Source: Grimontia indica
GTDB taxonomy: Bacteria; Pseudomonadota; Gammaproteobacteria; Enterobacterales; Vibrionaceae
Assembly: GCF_000333895.2 (NCBI RefSeq)
Contig: NZ_ANFM02000006.1
Coordinates: 310,001 to 374,000 of the forward strand
Length of the DNA stretch: 64,000 nt
Direction: 5' to 3'
Part shown: piece by piece, positions 16,477-23,436 of the stretch
How the letters are laid out: each line of letters begins with the position of its first letter
How positions within the stretch are numbered: the first letter of the stretch is position 1
Position numbers and translations under genes: made by a program
The notes under the pieces: model-generated
Told to the model about the DNA's origin: nothing
What the model saw: only the letters and a program-made list of their open reading frames with translations
Databases searched by the model: none

Positions 16477-17573
16477 AGCGCTTCTCCTTCGCCCGAAGCG
16501 TCGCGGGCATCAAATTCTTTTTGAAGCTTGCGGATAAGTTCGAGCTCAGCCTGAAAGTCCACGTAGTGCGGAAGCTTCAGGTGGCTGACAAAACCCGCAG
16601 CTTCAACGTTGTCGCCATGCGCTAACACAAACTCTTCATCCTGAGCAGGGCCTTGTGGCACTTCGTCATATTCGCCACATTGCAATGCTCTATCTACCAA
16701 CGCCATCGACATCGCTTTACGCTCAGAAAACCCAAACGTGACGCCGTAGCCTCTAGTAAACTTCGCTTTGTGCTTTTTACTGCCAGTGAAACCATTGATC
16801 ATCTGGCATTCGGTCATTTCGATATCGCCAATTTCAATAGCAAAGCCTAATTCTTCAGGAACGACTTCAAGCGTGACGTTGCCAGAGCGGATTTCACTGG
16901 CAAACGGGTGATTACGCCCGTAACCACGCTGGGTGGAATAGCCCAATGCCAGCAAGAACCCCTCATCACTGCGCGCAAGTTGCTGCAACCTTGCACTCCG
17001 GTTTGCCGGGAATGTGGGTGGCTCCATGGTGATATCATCCGGCGCTGCGCCGTTATCTTCCTCAGTCACCGTTAGATCGAGGTTTTCCAGAATACTCATC
17101 ACCCTTGGGCAATGCGCCATCTCATCGATATCACTCAGTCTGGCGGGTTCGCTACGATCTCCACCTTCTGCCAACAAAGCAAAATCAAGCAATCGATGGG
17201 TGTAGTCATAAGTTGGCCCGAGTACCTGTCCACCCGGCAAATCTTTATAAGTTGCAGAGATACGACGCTCGATTTTCATCGTTTCGGTATTCGCAGGTTC
17301 CGTCACCGCCAGCCGAGGCAAAGTAGTGCGATAGGCGCGAAGCAGGAAGATAGCTTCCACCAAGTCACCGCCAGCTTGTTTGATAGCCAACGCCGCAAGT
17401 TCTTTGTCATAGATGCCGCCCTCGGTCATCACACGATCTGTCGCGCCAGCCAGTTGTTCGGCTATTTGTTTGACATTCAGAGCGGCTTGCGAAAAAGAGC
17501 CCCTGCGTTTTTTGTCCTGCAATTCATGAGCGGCAGCGATGGCTTTCTCTCCGCCTTTTACAGCTACATACAT
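16473..17573 (-). CDS. phnI: PhnI, C-P lyase core subunit
   Basis: The 366-residue protein has the PhnI blocks MYVAVKGGEKAIAAAHELQD, VMTEGGIYDKELAALAIKQA, ATYKDLPGGQVLGPTYDYTH and LALGYSTQRGYGRNHPFASE. PhnI binds ATP and, with PhnG, PhnH and PhnL, displaces adenine by the phosphonate; alone it can act as a nucleosidase. It overlaps phnH by ten bases and phnJ by four, as expected for subunits made in fixed ratio. Confidence 0.96.
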   Translation of the reverse strand: MYVAVKGGEKAIAAAHELQDKKRRGSFSQAALNVKQIAEQLAGATDRVMTEGGIYDKELAALAIKQAGGDLVEAIFLLRAYRTTLPRLAVTEPANTETMKIERRISATYKDLPGGQVLGPTYDYTHRLLDFALLAEGGDRSEPARLSDIDEMAHCPRVMSILENLDLTVTEEDNGAAPDDITMEPPTFPANRSARLQQLARSDEGFLLALGYSTQRGYGRNHPFASEIRSGNVTLEVVPEELGFAIEIGDIEMTECQMINGFTGSKKHKAKFTRGYGVTFGFSERKAMSMALVDRALQCGEYDEVPQGPAQDEEFVLAHGDNVEAAGFVSHLKLPHYVDFQAELELIRKLQKEFDARDASGEGEAL

Positions 17574-18172
17574 GTGACCTCCTCAATTTCCAGCGTCACC
17601 TCTGTCGAGCGAGGCAATGCAATAATGTCGGAGCCGGATGTAAACAGAATGTCCACACCATGGGGGAAGTGGCTGCGTTTTGTTACTAAAGCCAGAAGCA
17701 GCAGCGGGTTCAAACCCTTCACTCTCATTTTTGTTGTCGACTGAATACCGGGGCCGGCCAGCACCAGCACATCACCTTCCTTCAGGCTGTCCACCTCAAT
17801 AATCAACGTGGTGCTTCTGTCCGGATAGTGTTCGCTACCAACATTGAAACCTTCAAAGTCTTCCAGTTCACTGCCTCTGGCAAGCGCAAAAGCGGACTCG
17901 CACTTCTGACCAGAGAGCGGTGCGCCACAGTGAAAACGGATGTTTTCAACCAAAGTTTCATCTGCATTGAAGCGTTCTGATAGCCACAGGCTGGTTGCGT
18001 TGTCGGCCAACGTCAGTAATACCTGAGTCGCTGCGCGGCTAGTTGTTCCAAACTGAGCGTTGTAGTCCAATGAAACCTGTTTCCCGGGGTGGGACATTGC
18101 CTCCATTAACTCTCGGAAGACCTGCTGTGCATCATGCACGGGTGAGTGAAAACCCTCTGTTATCTTGCTCAT
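17564..18172 (-). CDS. phnH: PhnH, C-P lyase core subunit
   Basis: The 202-residue protein has the usual PhnH opening (FHSPVHDAQQVFRELMEAMS HPGK region), RGSELEDFEGFNVGSEHYPD and the late FPHGVDILFTSGSDIIALPR. PhnH forms part of the PhnG2H2I2J2 complex and resembles a catalytically silent PLP-fold protein. It overlaps phnG by four bases (ATGA) and phnI by ten. Confidence 0.95.
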   Translation of the reverse strand: MSKITEGFHSPVHDAQQVFRELMEAMSHPGKQVSLDYNAQFGTTSRAATQVLLTLADNATSLWLSERFNADETLVENIRFHCGAPLSGQKCESAFALARGSELEDFEGFNVGSEHYPDRSTTLIIEVDSLKEGDVLVLAGPGIQSTTKMRVKGLNPLLLLALVTKRSHFPHGVDILFTSGSDIIALPRSTEVTLEIEEVTCM

Positions 18173-18621
18173 TCGTCCTCTCCTCTCACCATGGTGAAAA
18201 AGTCAACTTTACTGGTCGCCACTTCCCTTGCACGCAACTGTTCTTGTTCTGCTTTTTCTGCCGCGAGCGGCGATATCAGAGCTTGCTGCAGCGCATCATG
18301 TGCAGAGGTTTGCATCAATGCATCCACCACTGCAGCAAGTTCTGCATGCTGCTTGTTTCTTCCAGTGACATAGCTGTAGCCCAGCTCGCCACTATCCAGT
18401 CGAACTACCGCACGGGTGATGGTGACATCACCCATATTGAAAGCGTTCCCTGTACCGCCCATTCGAGCGCGTACCTGAGCCAACCCCAGTTCCGGTGCGC
18501 GAACCAACTGGTATTGCGGGTTAAGTGAGAGTTTTACCCAGTGCGTTATCAACGCATTGGCATCCGTTCTGGCGAGGACTGACATCCAGCGCTGGCGCGA
18601 TGTTTGCTTTTCCTGTTCCAT
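18169..18621 (-). CDS. phnG: PhnG, C-P lyase core subunit
   Basis: The 150-residue protein has the PhnG pattern: SRQRWMSVLARTDANAL at the start, then RAPELGLAQVRARMGGTGNAFNMGDVTITRAVVRLDSGELGYSYVTGRNKQHAELAAV split over the central 60 residues. PhnG is the small subunit needed with PhnI for the first sugar-transfer step. Its start lies directly after phnF with no spacer, so regulator and enzyme genes are transcribed together. Confidence 0.95.
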   Translation of the reverse strand: MEQEKQTSRQRWMSVLARTDANALITHWVKLSLNPQYQLVRAPELGLAQVRARMGGTGNAFNMGDVTITRAVVRLDSGELGYSYVTGRNKQHAELAAVVDALMQTSAHDALQQALISPLAAEKAEQEQLRAREVATSKVDFFTMVRGEDE

Positions 18622-19317
18622 TCAATGCTCCAAAACAATCTCGACCAGATCAGAACGTGTGTGGGACGATGAAAACTCCACAATCTGGTCGGTTCCTGTG
18701 ATCACGTTGGTGGTTTTAAACACCATGATGGGTGTCTTGCCGGATAACTGAAGCAATCGGCAATCGGTCTTTTTCGGCATCATGGCTCTGAGCCGAGTAC
18801 TTTTACGGGTAAGGTGAACGTCCAATTTGTCTTTGAGAAAAGCGTGTAGCGAACCCACTTCGAAATGCTTCACTACCGGCCACCATTCAAGGTCAGCAAG
18901 GTAGTGGTCAATCACGCTCGCTGGCATGCCGTTTATCTTTCTAAGCGTGCGAAGTTTGATGACTTGCGATTCCAGCTCAGCACCAAACATGCCTGCTATT
19001 TTCTCGTTCGCAGCCACCAGCCCCCTGCTGATCACCTGACTGGTTGGCAAACTGCCCTGTTCCATCAAGTTGTCCGTAAAGTGCGCTCCGGCGTGAAGTG
19101 GATAGTCAAACGGTTGGCTGACCACCATGTTGCCGCGCCCTTGTTGACGCTCGATGAGGCCGGTAAAAACCAGTTCGTCAATTGCTCGTCTCACTGTGTG
19201 GCGGTTAACGTCATACTTCTTCGCCAGCTTGGATTCAGGCGGCAGGTAATCCCCCGCCTGAAAATAGCTGCGAACTTCCTGTTCAAGATGCCTGGCGATA
19301 TCTAAATAAACTCGCAT
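18622..19317 (-). CDS. phnF: PhnF, GntR/HutC-family regulator of phosphonate genes
   Basis: The 231-residue protein has a GntR winged helix (YLPPESKLAKKYDVNRHTVRRAIDEL) and a C-terminal UTRA ligand domain with the HutC-type pattern (KLRTLRKINGMPASVIDHYL). It is placed between the transport genes phnCDE and the lyase genes phnGHIJ. It most likely represses both groups: the same quasi-palindrome occurs just upstream of phnF and twice upstream of phnC. The TCTAGA-centred site resembles operators of other HutC-type GntR proteins such as DasR. The ligand is probably a phosphonate or pathway intermediate. Confidence 0.93.
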   Translation of the reverse strand: MRVYLDIARHLEQEVRSYFQAGDYLPPESKLAKKYDVNRHTVRRAIDELVFTGLIERQQGRGNMVVSQPFDYPLHAGAHFTDNLMEQGSLPTSQVISRGLVAANEKIAGMFGAELESQVIKLRTLRKINGMPASVIDHYLADLEWWPVVKHFEVGSLHAFLKDKLDVHLTRKSTRLRAMMPKKTDCRLLQLSGKTPIMVFKTTNVITGTDQIVEFSSSHTRSDLVEIVLEH

Positions 19318-19349
19318 CTTTTATCCCTCCGCATTCCTCTACGCTTATG

Positions 19350-19365
19350 GGTTATCTAGACAAGT
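19350..19365. promoter_or_regulatory. PhnF operator candidate upstream of phnF
   Basis: GGTTATCTAGACAAGT contains the quasi-palindrome TTATCTAGACAA. The identical 16-mer, inverted, is found upstream of phnC. It lies 33 bases before the phnF start and downstream of phnE, so the lyase genes can have their own promoter under PhnF control. Confidence 0.72.
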
Positions 19366-19388
19366 TGGGTGAAATAAAAATCTGGCTG

Positions 19389-20177
19389 TTAAATAAACAT
19401 CTTGCGGATGTACTGGGACGCGAAGTCGATAAGACTGACGGTCACAATGACTATCAACATGATGGCGGCGGTCTGTTGGAACTGAAATCCGCGAATCGCT
19501 TCCCAGAGCAACACACCAATGCCACCCGCACCAACCATGCCGACCACGGTGGCTGAGCGGACGTTCGATTCGAAACGGTACAAAGTGAACGAAATCCAAA
19601 GCGGCAATACTTGAGGTAACACCCCGTACATCACTTCTTCAATCTTGTTGGCTCCGGTCGCCCGAACCCCTTCGACAGGCCCGATATCGATTGCTTCGAC
19701 CGCTTCAGAAAACAGCTTGGCGAGTACGCCCGTAGTGTGAACAAACAGTGCTAATACACCTGCGAAAGGTCCCAGACCGACAGCGACAACAAACAACATC
19801 GCAAAAACCATTTCGTTGATGGCGCGCGCGGCATCCATCAAACGGCGCATTGGCTGATAAACCCACCAAGGCACGATGTTTTCTGCACAGAGAAGCCCGA
19901 ATGGAATCGAAAGCAGGACAGAAAGCACGGTGCCCCAAATGGCGATTTGGATGGTGATAAGGGTTTCATCGACATAGAGCTTCCAATGCGTGAAATCCGG
20001 TGGGAAAAAATCAGACCCCAGTTCTGCCATGTTTCCAGCATCTTTAATGAGTTGCGCTGGATTCATCTCAGAACCTTGCCATGACCAGGCAAGCACGAGA
20101 GCCACAATCAACATGCCGACAAAGCGTTTCCAGTGAGAGGTTTGTGGCGCGGTTAAAACGGCGGTATTACTGCTCAT
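19389..20177 (-). CDS. phnE: PhnE, phosphonate ABC transporter permease
   Basis: The 262-residue inner-membrane protein has about six membrane segments and the binding-protein-dependent permease pattern, with the EAA-like loop [25 protein letters not shown] facing the ATPase PhnC. The segment [24 protein letters not shown] is typical of PhnE. It follows phnD after a terminator-like hairpin, so fewer copies than PhnD are expected. It imports phosphonates bound by PhnD, driven by PhnC. Confidence 0.95.
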   Translation of the reverse strand: MSSNTAVLTAPQTSHWKRFVGMLIVALVLAWSWQGSEMNPAQLIKDAGNMAELGSDFFPPDFTHWKLYVDETLITIQIAIWGTVLSVLLSIPFGLLCAENIVPWWVYQPMRRLMDAARAINEMVFAMLFVVAVGLGPFAGVLALFVHTTGVLAKLFSEAVEAIDIGPVEGVRATGANKIEEVMYGVLPQVLPLWISFTLYRFESNVRSATVVGMVGAGGIGVLLWEAIRGFQFQQTAAIMLIVIVTVSLIDFASQYIRKMFI

Positions 20178-20206
20178 TCTAAAATTCCATCAAGCTACAA
20201 ATAACC

Positions 20207-20240
20207 GAGTTAAAAAGAAAAGCCGGAGAGAACTCCGGCT
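20207..20240 (-). terminator. Intergenic terminator/attenuator between phnD and phnE
   Basis: Read leftward, AGCCGGAG and CTCCGGCT form a perfect 8-pair stem with a TTCT loop, followed by TTTTCTTTTT. This is a complete intrinsic terminator placed inside the phnC-D-E transcript, ten bases after the phnD stop codon and 30 before the phnE start. Confidence 0.85.
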
Positions 20241-20250
20241 CATCAGGTAC

Positions 20251-21252
20251 TTACTCCATCGCTTCCAAAGCACTCATTTGGCGGTTCAGGGCAGCCAGAG
20301 AACTTTTGATGCTTGCCAGCTCTGCGACTTGCTCATCAGAAAGCTTGTCTTGGTTGCTCAGGCCATTAAGCTGCTTGTAAAGCGCCAGTTGACGAATAGG
20401 CAACAGTTGCAGGTCGCTAGATGGTTTGAACGGTGCCCAGTCCAGGCCTTTCAGAATTGCCACTTCCTGCGCATCGCCCGCTGTGCCGTAGTTCATGAAG
20501 AAGCTGTAGATGTCTTCCTTCACGTTATCTGGCAGGTTCTTACGCCATACGATTGGGTCAGAAGGAATCAGTGGCGACTGCCAAATCACTTTAATGTCTT
20601 TGAATTTTTTAGGATTGGTGCGCTCGAAGCGACGCATGTTTTCGGTGTTGTTGGTCGCTACATCCACTTGCTTGTTAGCAACCGCGAACAGGTTCACTTC
20701 GTGGCTTGAATTCAGTGTGCGTTTAAAGTCACTAGGCTGAATGTTGTTCTTCGCGAACACATAGTAAGAAGGTACCAAGAAGCCAGAAGTAGAATTAGGG
20801 TCACCGTTACCAAACGCCAGCTTGCTGCGGCTTGCAATCATGTCTTCAACGCTGTTGATTGGGCTGTCTTTATGAACCACCAAAAGGCTCCAGTAGCCTG
20901 GGTTACCCTCTGAATCGACAGTTTGGGCGAAGATTTCACCGCCAGAACGGTCGACCGCTTCCATCGCGGATTTGTTACCAAACCATGCAACGTCAACTTT
21001 GTCGAAACGCATGCCCTGAATGATGCCCGCGTAGTCAGGAGCAAAGTAGGCTTTCACTTCCATACCCAGTTTCTTGCTCATGTCGTCTAGGAACGGGTCC
21101 CACACTGATTTAAGGTTTTGCTGGGATTCCGTAGAAATAATACCGAAGTTCAGGGTGTCCATTTTTTCCTCTGCAGACGCTGGTGCAGCGACGGCTGCAG
21201 CCAACATGCCAAGTCCACAGGTGAATGTGCGTAGTGCTCGTAACATCGTCAT
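20251..21252 (-). CDS. phnD: PhnD, phosphonate-binding periplasmic protein
   Basis: The 333-residue precursor has a signal peptide (LRTFTCGLGMLAAAVAAPASA) and the PhnD pattern: TLNFGIISTESQQNLKSVWDPFLDDMSKKLG, AYFAPDYAGIIQGMRFDKVDVAWFG and LAFGNGDPNSTSGFLVPSYY, with SSHEVNLFAVANKQVDVATNNTEN further on. It captures phosphonates in the periplasm for PhnCE. Two start codons, at 21252 and 21246, are six bases apart; AAAGGACG fits the first. Confidence 0.95.
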   Translation of the reverse strand: MTMLRALRTFTCGLGMLAAAVAAPASAEEKMDTLNFGIISTESQQNLKSVWDPFLDDMSKKLGMEVKAYFAPDYAGIIQGMRFDKVDVAWFGNKSAMEAVDRSGGEIFAQTVDSEGNPGYWSLLVVHKDSPINSVEDMIASRSKLAFGNGDPNSTSGFLVPSYYVFAKNNIQPSDFKRTLNSSHEVNLFAVANKQVDVATNNTENMRRFERTNPKKFKDIKVIWQSPLIPSDPIVWRKNLPDNVKEDIYSFFMNYGTAGDAQEVAILKGLDWAPFKPSSDLQLLPIRQLALYKQLNGLSNQDKLSDEQVAELASIKSSLAALNRQMSALEAME

Positions 21253-21273
21253 CGTCCTTTGTGTGTTAACGGT

Positions 21274-22107
21274 TTAACTGATGAGAGAAAGTGGTGCTTT
21301 TTCCACAGAAGCCGGTTGTTCTTCCATACCGACGTCCAATGTCATTTCTGATTTACTGCCATAAAGTTCAGCAAGGGCGTGTTTGTCGATTGCCGCGCTT
21401 TCTCCTTGATAGAAGATTTTTCCGTCTCGCAGTGCGACAACGTGCTGGCAGTATTTGAGGGCGTGATCGACCTGATGAAGCGTCACGATCACAGGGATAC
21501 CCTCACGCTGGTTGATGTCGCTAAGCAGCTCCATCACGATGCGTGAAGATTCTGGATCCAAAGAGGCAATAGGCTCGTCGGCGAAAATGATCCGGGCTTT
21601 TTGCATGAGTGCGCGGGCAATAGCCACACGTTGTTGCTGTCCACCCGACAGCGTAGAAACACGCTGATGAGCGAAATCTTGCATACCAACACGTTCCAAT
21701 GCTGCCATCGCTTCTGCTTTCTGCTGCTTGGTGAAGTTACCGGTAAGCGTGCGCCAGAACGGCGTGTAGTTGAGCGCCCCAATCAGCACGTTGGTCATCA
21801 CTGACAGGCGGTTCACTAAATTGAACTGCTGGAAGATATAACCAGCTTGCGCGCGACAGTTGCGAACCTGACCTGAAGCTCGGCCCTGACTCTGAACGGT
21901 TTTACCAAGCACCTGAATCTGTCCGTCTTGCGTTTTATCAGAGAAGACCAAGCCGCTCAGATGGCGAAGTAGCGTTGACTTTCCTGAACCAGAAGGTCCA
22001 AGAAGTGCGGTCATTTCTTTGTGTTGGATCTTGAGGTTGATCTGGTCAAGCGCTTTGTTTTTTCCAAACGTTTTCGTCAGACCATTCACTTCGATAATGC
22101 TATCCAT
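21274..22107 (-). CDS. phnC: PhnC, phosphonate ABC transporter ATP-binding protein
   Basis: The 277-residue ATPase has Walker [19 protein letters not shown], the PhnC stretch AGYIFQQFNLVNRLSVMTNVLIGAL, signature LSGGQQQRVAIARAL and Walker B IIFADEPIASLDPESS. It is the first gene of the transport group, 21 bases before phnD. The promoter region upstream carries two PhnF-type operator copies. Confidence 0.95.
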   Translation of the reverse strand: MDSIIEVNGLTKTFGKNKALDQINLKIQHKEMTALLGPSGSGKSTLLRHLSGLVFSDKTQDGQIQVLGKTVQSQGRASGQVRNCRAQAGYIFQQFNLVNRLSVMTNVLIGALNYTPFWRTLTGNFTKQQKAEAMAALERVGMQDFAHQRVSTLSGGQQQRVAIARALMQKARIIFADEPIASLDPESSRIVMELLSDINQREGIPVIVTLHQVDHALKYCQHVVALRDGKIFYQGESAAIDKHALAELYGSKSEMTLDVGMEEQPASVEKAPLSLIS

Positions 22108-22255
22108 GTTTCAGGGAACCTCGTTATGTGGTGTCCCTATCGTGTGGTCTGTTTGTGTCGTTTTTATAACGAAATGGTGTCAGGGAAGTTGACGATTGAA
22201 GAGGTGAGACAGAGGTATAAATTGCGTGGAAGCGTTTGTATGCAGGGGCTGGAGG

Positions 22256-22293
22256 GGTTATCTAGATAGGTTGCTCGACTTGTCTAGATAACC
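22256..22293. promoter_or_regulatory. Pair of inverted PhnF operator candidates upstream of phnC
   Basis: GGTTATCTAGATAGGT (22256-22271) and ACTTGTCTAGATAACC (22278-22293) lie as an inverted pair with centres 22 bases apart, about two helical turns. The second is the exact reverse complement of the site upstream of phnF; the first differs from it at two bases. Binding of two dimers on one face of the helix is likely. Confidence 0.75.
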
Positions 22294-22337
22294 TCGTCAC
22301 TAAAGATTCATACTCATCCGGTGACATTACCACCAGA

Positions 22338-22649
22338 TTAATGAGTGACTTTAATTTGGACTTTGTACGGCGTTTCCAACTGCATCGTGTCACCAAATTT
22401 CACGATGGTTTCCAGCGCTAAAACCTCACCGGTAAACTTGGTTTTCTTGTTCTCAATCAGGTCGCGCCAAATATCGTCTAACGACAAAATGCGGGAATTA
22501 TTAAACCCTTCAAATGACAATCTCATACACTGCTGCCAATCTTTACCGCTGCCTGTTCTTTCATACTCAGCGCCGACATCACCTACTGTTCTCTTGGAAG
22601 ATACTTCAACATAAAATTCGGCAACTTCTTGTTCTCTCCATGTATTCAT
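22338..22649 (-). CDS. Hypothetical protein, 103 aa
   Basis: The product is charged and soluble, with no signal peptide or membrane segment. It contains EVSSKRTVGDVGAEYERTG and a C-terminal strand pattern FGDTMQLETPYKVQIKVTH. I recognise no family. The ATG has GAGG about ten bases upstream. It is a lone gene between the phn promoter and the cytochrome b gene. Codon use looks ordinary, so it is probably a real gene. Confidence 0.5.
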   Translation of the reverse strand: MNTWREQEVAEFYVEVSSKRTVGDVGAEYERTGSGKDWQQCMRLSFEGFNNSRILSLDDIWRDLIENKKTKFTGEVLALETIVKFGDTMQLETPYKVQIKVTH

Positions 22650-22747
22650 CTAGCATGCCTCATCATATAAGCCTGTCGAAATTATAGACAGTAACGACAA
22701 CATTTATCGCATTTATGAGACAAGCGTGACCTATGTCGTTATAGGCC

Positions 22748-23317
22748 CTAACGTCGCCACCAGATGATGAGATGCAACAAAGCAAACAGGCCGTGCCCCC
22801 AGATATAGGCTTCAATCGCGCCAACGGCGGTTTTATGAATGGCTAAAAAATCTGGGCTGAGTGGATTTTCCATTAACATCGCGATGGCCCAAAGAGTGCC
22901 TGTAACGGTCGCCAACATCAGTGCCAGCAAGCCTAGTCCCTCAACCGTCGCGGCCAGTCCCGCAGGCTTTGGTTCTGGCAAACGGCCAGTTCTGAGAATA
23001 AGCAAATCAGCTTTAATGACCTTAAAGTTGCCAAACAACCAGGGATACATGTCTGCGATTGGACGCCGGTTAACCACGGTTACGAAAAAAACCATAGAGA
23101 AAAGTAACAGCCCTATCCCGCCATACATATGAATATGGTCAATCAGGGTGAGGTGATAAACGGTCGCATCTTTGCTGACATGCATTCCGGCTGAGGTGAG
23201 CAGTTGAAATATCACCCAGCTTATGGTCGTAAAGTGAAGCCACTTTTCCGCTGAGGGTAGTCGCGAGAACAGGAAAGAAAGTCCGCGAAGCGTTTTGTTT
23301 GGTGTTTGAACGTGCAT
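22748..23317 (-). CDS. Cytochrome b561-like membrane protein
   Basis: The 189-residue protein has four membrane segments with histidines placed as in the diheme cytochrome b561 / Ni-Fe hydrogenase cytochrome b family: H28 in segment one, H61/H63 in segment two, H161 and H175 (or H182) in segments three and four. It would pass electrons between the quinone pool and a periplasmic partner. No partner enzyme is adjacent. The start ATG is at 23317. Assignment rests on layout and histidine spacing. Confidence 0.7.
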   Translation of the reverse strand: MHVQTPNKTLRGLSFLFSRLPSAEKWLHFTTISWVIFQLLTSAGMHVSKDATVYHLTLIDHIHMYGGIGLLLFSMVFFVTVVNRRPIADMYPWLFGNFKVIKADLLILRTGRLPEPKPAGLAATVEGLGLLALMLATVTGTLWAIAMLMENPLSPDFLAIHKTAVGAIEAYIWGHGLFALLHLIIWWRR

Positions 23318-23401
23318 ATCTGGGTACTACTTTAAGAAGATTATGCAAGTCTATGAATTAAGATGGATAGTTGTTGTTTCAAAATTGATGAATGGGGAAA
23401 A

Positions 23402-23424
23402 AAGCGGGACATTACGTCCCGCTT
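23402..23424 (-). terminator. Terminator of the chitinase gene
   Basis: Read leftward, AAGCGGGAC and GTCCCGCTT form a 9-pair stem with a 5-base loop, followed by a run of six T. It begins 13 bases after the chitinase stop codon. Confidence 0.9.
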
Positions 23425-23436
23425 CGCGTATTAAGG

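Noticed and set aside
22108-22337. Pho box upstream of phnC
   Set aside because: I looked for paired CTGTCAT-type repeats and found only single weak TGTCA words; the PhnF-type sites are far clearer.
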